Positions 63,325 through 64,000 of a stretch of DNA of 64,000 nucleotides are shown in pieces. The DNA lies in contig OY101122.1 of assembly GCA_956465555.1 (NCBI GenBank), forward strand, positions 1 through 64,000, written 5' to 3'. A program made the position numbers and the translations under genes. The notes beneath the pieces are model-generated. The model saw nothing but the letters and a program-made list of their open reading frames with translations, was not told the DNA's origin and did not search any database. The first letter of the stretch is position 1, and each line of letters opens with the position of its first letter. The DNA is from Nitzschia sp. pyKryTriq1. Lineage: Eukaryota > Bacillariophyta > Bacillariophyceae > Bacillariales > Bacillariaceae.

Positions 63325-64000
63325 ATGATGAGAGCCACAGCATCCTCGTCGCCTGCTGCTGGCGGTTCCTCTCCCCTTCCGTCCAACGTAGGATTGATGA
63401 TGTATCAGCAGTTTCAGGAAGAAAATGATGATGATGGGCAAGAGCAGCAAGAAGAACATCAGCAAGGGCAAGAAGAAGAAGGAGAAGACGAAGAGCATGA
63501 TGATTCTGAGTGTAAATATGTGACTTTTACCAAAGGCAATCCTTCGAATGCTAGTACCAGCACTGCCACTCGCGGTAGCGGCAATCACAGCCACCGCCAC
63601 CAAATCAACAACAACAACAGCAACCACAACAGCAACCACAACAGCAACCATAACAGCAACCACAACAGCAACAACAACAGCACCCACAACAGCAACAAAA
63701 ACGGCCGAAGATCGCGAGAGCAGGATTCCATCACGCAACCATCGACCAAGGAATCGTCGTACGATACGGCAACGACAGACGATGATGATGATGATGATGA
63801 TTATGATTATGACGACGCCCTCGTCCTGGATATTGGCATTATGCGTTTCATGTGCTTTGCCAGAGAGAATTCTCTATTGCCAGAAGCAACAGCAGCAGCA
63901 GCAGCAACGGCTGCTTTGGAAGAGGGTGATGATGATGTATTTGAAGAAGCAACATCCGCAGCCGCATCCATAGCAGCAGCATTCGCAGCAGCAAAGGGTA
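63325..64000 (+). CDS. Start of a low-complexity protein gene, cut by window end
   Basis: From the ATG at 63325 (MMRATASSSPAAGGSS) the frame stays open for 225 codons to the end of the window. It encodes a Ser/Pro leader, a Gln/Glu/Asp-rich section, an ordered-looking ECKYVTFTKGNPSNA, Asn/His/Ser repeats (SNHNSNHNSN), an Asp run, then DALVLDIGIMRFMCFARENS and Ala-rich sequence. A real gene is likely, because composition changes along the frame and non-repetitive stretches keep it open. The 3' end and function are unknown. Confidence 0.6.
   Translation, partial: MMRATASSSPAAGGSSPLPSNVGLMMYQQFQEENDDDGQEQQEEHQQGQEEEGEDEEHDDSECKYVTFTKGNPSNASTSTATRGSGNHSHRHQINNNNSNHNSNHNSNHNSNHNSNNNSTHNSNKNGRRSREQDSITQPSTKESSYDTATTDDDDDDDDYDYDDALVLDIGIMRFMCFARENSLLPEATAAAAATAALEEGDDDVFEEATSAAASIAAAFAAAKG

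Noticed and set aside
699-64000. Retroelement or DNA transposon copies
   Set aside because: No reverse transcriptase, integrase or transposase motifs, and no long terminal repeats, were found by reading the frames.

Overview
The window looks like one chromosome end of a diatom, probably a pennate one. Three observations point to a nuclear genome of this kind. Introns are few and short, with GT-AG ends. Genes encode secreted proteins with Pro/Thr (PTPxP) linkers and a lysine-rich silaffin-like protein. Several proteins resemble families I associate with diatoms (the FCMRFAL/DLTDGFQI secreted domain, an eIntact GT17-like glycosyltransferase type, a VSFD...YCARGLE protein). The species cannot be named from the sequence. 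A eukaryotic-type uL16 ribosomal protein, a TLDc protein, a Ser/Thr kinase and a BTB protein confirm a eukaryote.

Layout. Bases 1-698 are a C-rich CCCCAA array (TTGGGG on the other strand), oriented as a left telomere and ending in seven copies of a 10-bp variant. Bases 699-2713 are gene-poor subtelomere with two anonymous open frames and a 136-bp duplicated segment. From 2714 on, genes alternate strand: a basic/disordered protein with an in-frame 123-nt intron (2714-4729, -), a Cys-rich membrane protein (5656-6306, +), a 1586-aa disordered protein with one C-terminal membrane span (6680-11440, -), a TLDc protein (12277-13608, +), a 1072-aa disordered protein (14498-17716, +), ribosomal protein uL16/RPL10 (18425-19078, -), a helical TPR-like protein (21675-22721, -), a 218-aa conserved protein (23533-24189, -) and a two-exon secreted, probably GPI-anchored protein (25476-27780, +).

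The centre is one 12.7-kb intronless frame (28126-40791, -). It encodes a 4221-aa protein with a low-complexity N-terminus, seven and a half copies of an unfamiliar ~115-residue repeat, a long coiled coil and a C-terminal BTB/POZ domain. Then come a silaffin-like protein (42943-43656, -), a GT17-like glycosyltransferase frame cut by one TAA (44879-46849, -), a divergent kinase (47615-49225, +), two small proteins sharing a VRFPED motif (50727-51077, + and 52763-53302, -), two more large disordered proteins (54353-56860 and 57872-62161, +) and a gene running off the right end (63325-64000, +).

The genes do not form an obvious pathway. Recurring themes are very long, intronless, Ser/Asp/Glu-rich proteins with basic R-x-x-S patches, and secreted or Golgi-type proteins. 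Intergenic DNA is full of short palindromic CTAGTAG and GGTACC/ACCGGT words that genes lack. I saw no tRNA, rRNA, CRISPR array, reverse transcriptase, integrase or recognisable transposase.
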